DNA from: Candidatus Parcubacteria bacterium
GTDB lineage: Bacteria > Patescibacteriota > Patescibacteriia > CAIXNZ01
Length of the DNA: 18,691 nt
Direction of reading: 5' to 3'
Assembly: GCA_026395675.1 (NCBI GenBank)
Contig: JAPLYF010000081.1
Span: 1 to 18,691, forward strand
Part shown: piece after piece, positions 18,519-18,691 of the stretch
Position numbering within the stretch: the stretch's first letter is position 1
How the letters are laid out: the number at the start of each line of letters is the position of its first letter
Notes under the pieces: model-generated
What the model saw: the letters and a program-made list of their open reading frames with translations, nothing else
Database searches by the model: none
What the model was told of the DNA's origin: nothing
Translations under genes and position numbers: made by a program

Positions 18519-18691
18519 TTATATTTTACAATTTTTTAATATTAATTCCACTATTGCGCTGGCCACATTTTGACTCTGGCCTAAAACCGGATAATGATGC
18601 ATATCAATATAAGGCAAGCTATTGCATTCAATAATCGCGCAATCCTGCTCTTGCCAGCTTTGCTTTATATTTTTGCAAATAAAATCAATGC
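18519..18691 (-). CDS. C-terminal part of an ATP-grasp-type ligase (cyanophycin-synthetase-like), 5' end outside window
   Basis: The frame enters at the right edge and ends at a TAA at 18521-18519, giving 56 residues. The central segment CAIIECNSLPYIDMHHYPVLG followed by QSQNVASAIVELIL matches the end of ATP-grasp ligases of the cyanophycin-synthetase/glutathione-synthetase-like group. There, [IV]IE[VC]N..P....H..P..G..[RQ]NVA carries the metal-binding Glu and Asn and the last helix. Only this end is visible, so the substrate cannot be judged. The stop lies 7 nt from the tRNA-Ser 5' fragment, so the repeat cluster begins directly after this gene. Confidence 0.6.
   Translation of the reverse strand, partial: IDFICKNIKQSWQEQDCAIIECNSLPYIDMHHYPVLGQSQNVASAIVELILKNCKI

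Overview
The window looks like AT-rich chromosomal DNA from a Candidate Phyla Radiation bacterium (Patescibacteria, perhaps a Parcubacteria-type lineage). The reasons are compact single-domain genes, several protein types common in that group (SIMPL, DUF2207, Gmad2, YbhB-like PEBP), tRNA genes without an encoded CCA end, and an intron-bearing tRNA. The lineage is inferred from content only; there is no rRNA gene here.

Layout. 1-1,640: leftward genes for a SIMPL-domain membrane protein (cut by the edge), two small membrane proteins and a GrpB-like nucleotidyltransferase. 1,641-2,152: a rightward tRNA gene with its own promoter. It looks like tRNA-His(GTG), but is better read as tRNA-Asn(GUU) interrupted in the anticodon by a 230-nt group I intron. 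2,153-5,800: a small membrane protein and the housekeeping pair dnaG-rpoD. 5,889-6,770: a rightward radical-SAM enzyme. 6,829-11,299: leftward genes for a secreted Ala/Lys-rich protein with 11-residue repeats, a PEBP lipoprotein, a DUF2207 protein and an ASCH-like/shikimate-dehydrogenase fusion.

11,300-14,420 is a patch of small genes with perfect AGGAGG ribosome-binding sites, unlike most of their neighbours. It holds a 153-aa acidic protein, an 80-aa free-standing DnaJ-type zinc finger behind a structured leader RNA, a 79-aa Cys-containing protein, and a 26-aa acidic micropeptide with a near-consensus promoter and a strong terminator. A Gmad2 protein and an alpha/beta hydrolase run leftward through the same patch. 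A lipoprotein follows at 14,472-15,086.

15,240-18,511 is the most unusual region. recQ lies between two loci rich in tRNA-Ser. Each locus has one intact tRNA-Ser (CGA at 15,240; GGA at 18,019) and broken tRNA-Ser pieces. The two best-preserved pieces are broken at the anticodon and keep the anticodon bases of the intact neighbour. GC-rich hairpins of the form CCGC-NNN-GCGG sit at or near the breakpoints and in at least one tRNA loop. At the right-hand locus a small GIY-YIG nuclease gene and the intact tRNA-Ser(GGA) are bounded by a 16-bp direct repeat and lie between the 5' and 3' parts of a broken tRNA-Ser. I propose a tRNA-targeting palindromic element that carries or preserves a rescue copy of its target. 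The window ends inside an ATP-grasp-type gene.
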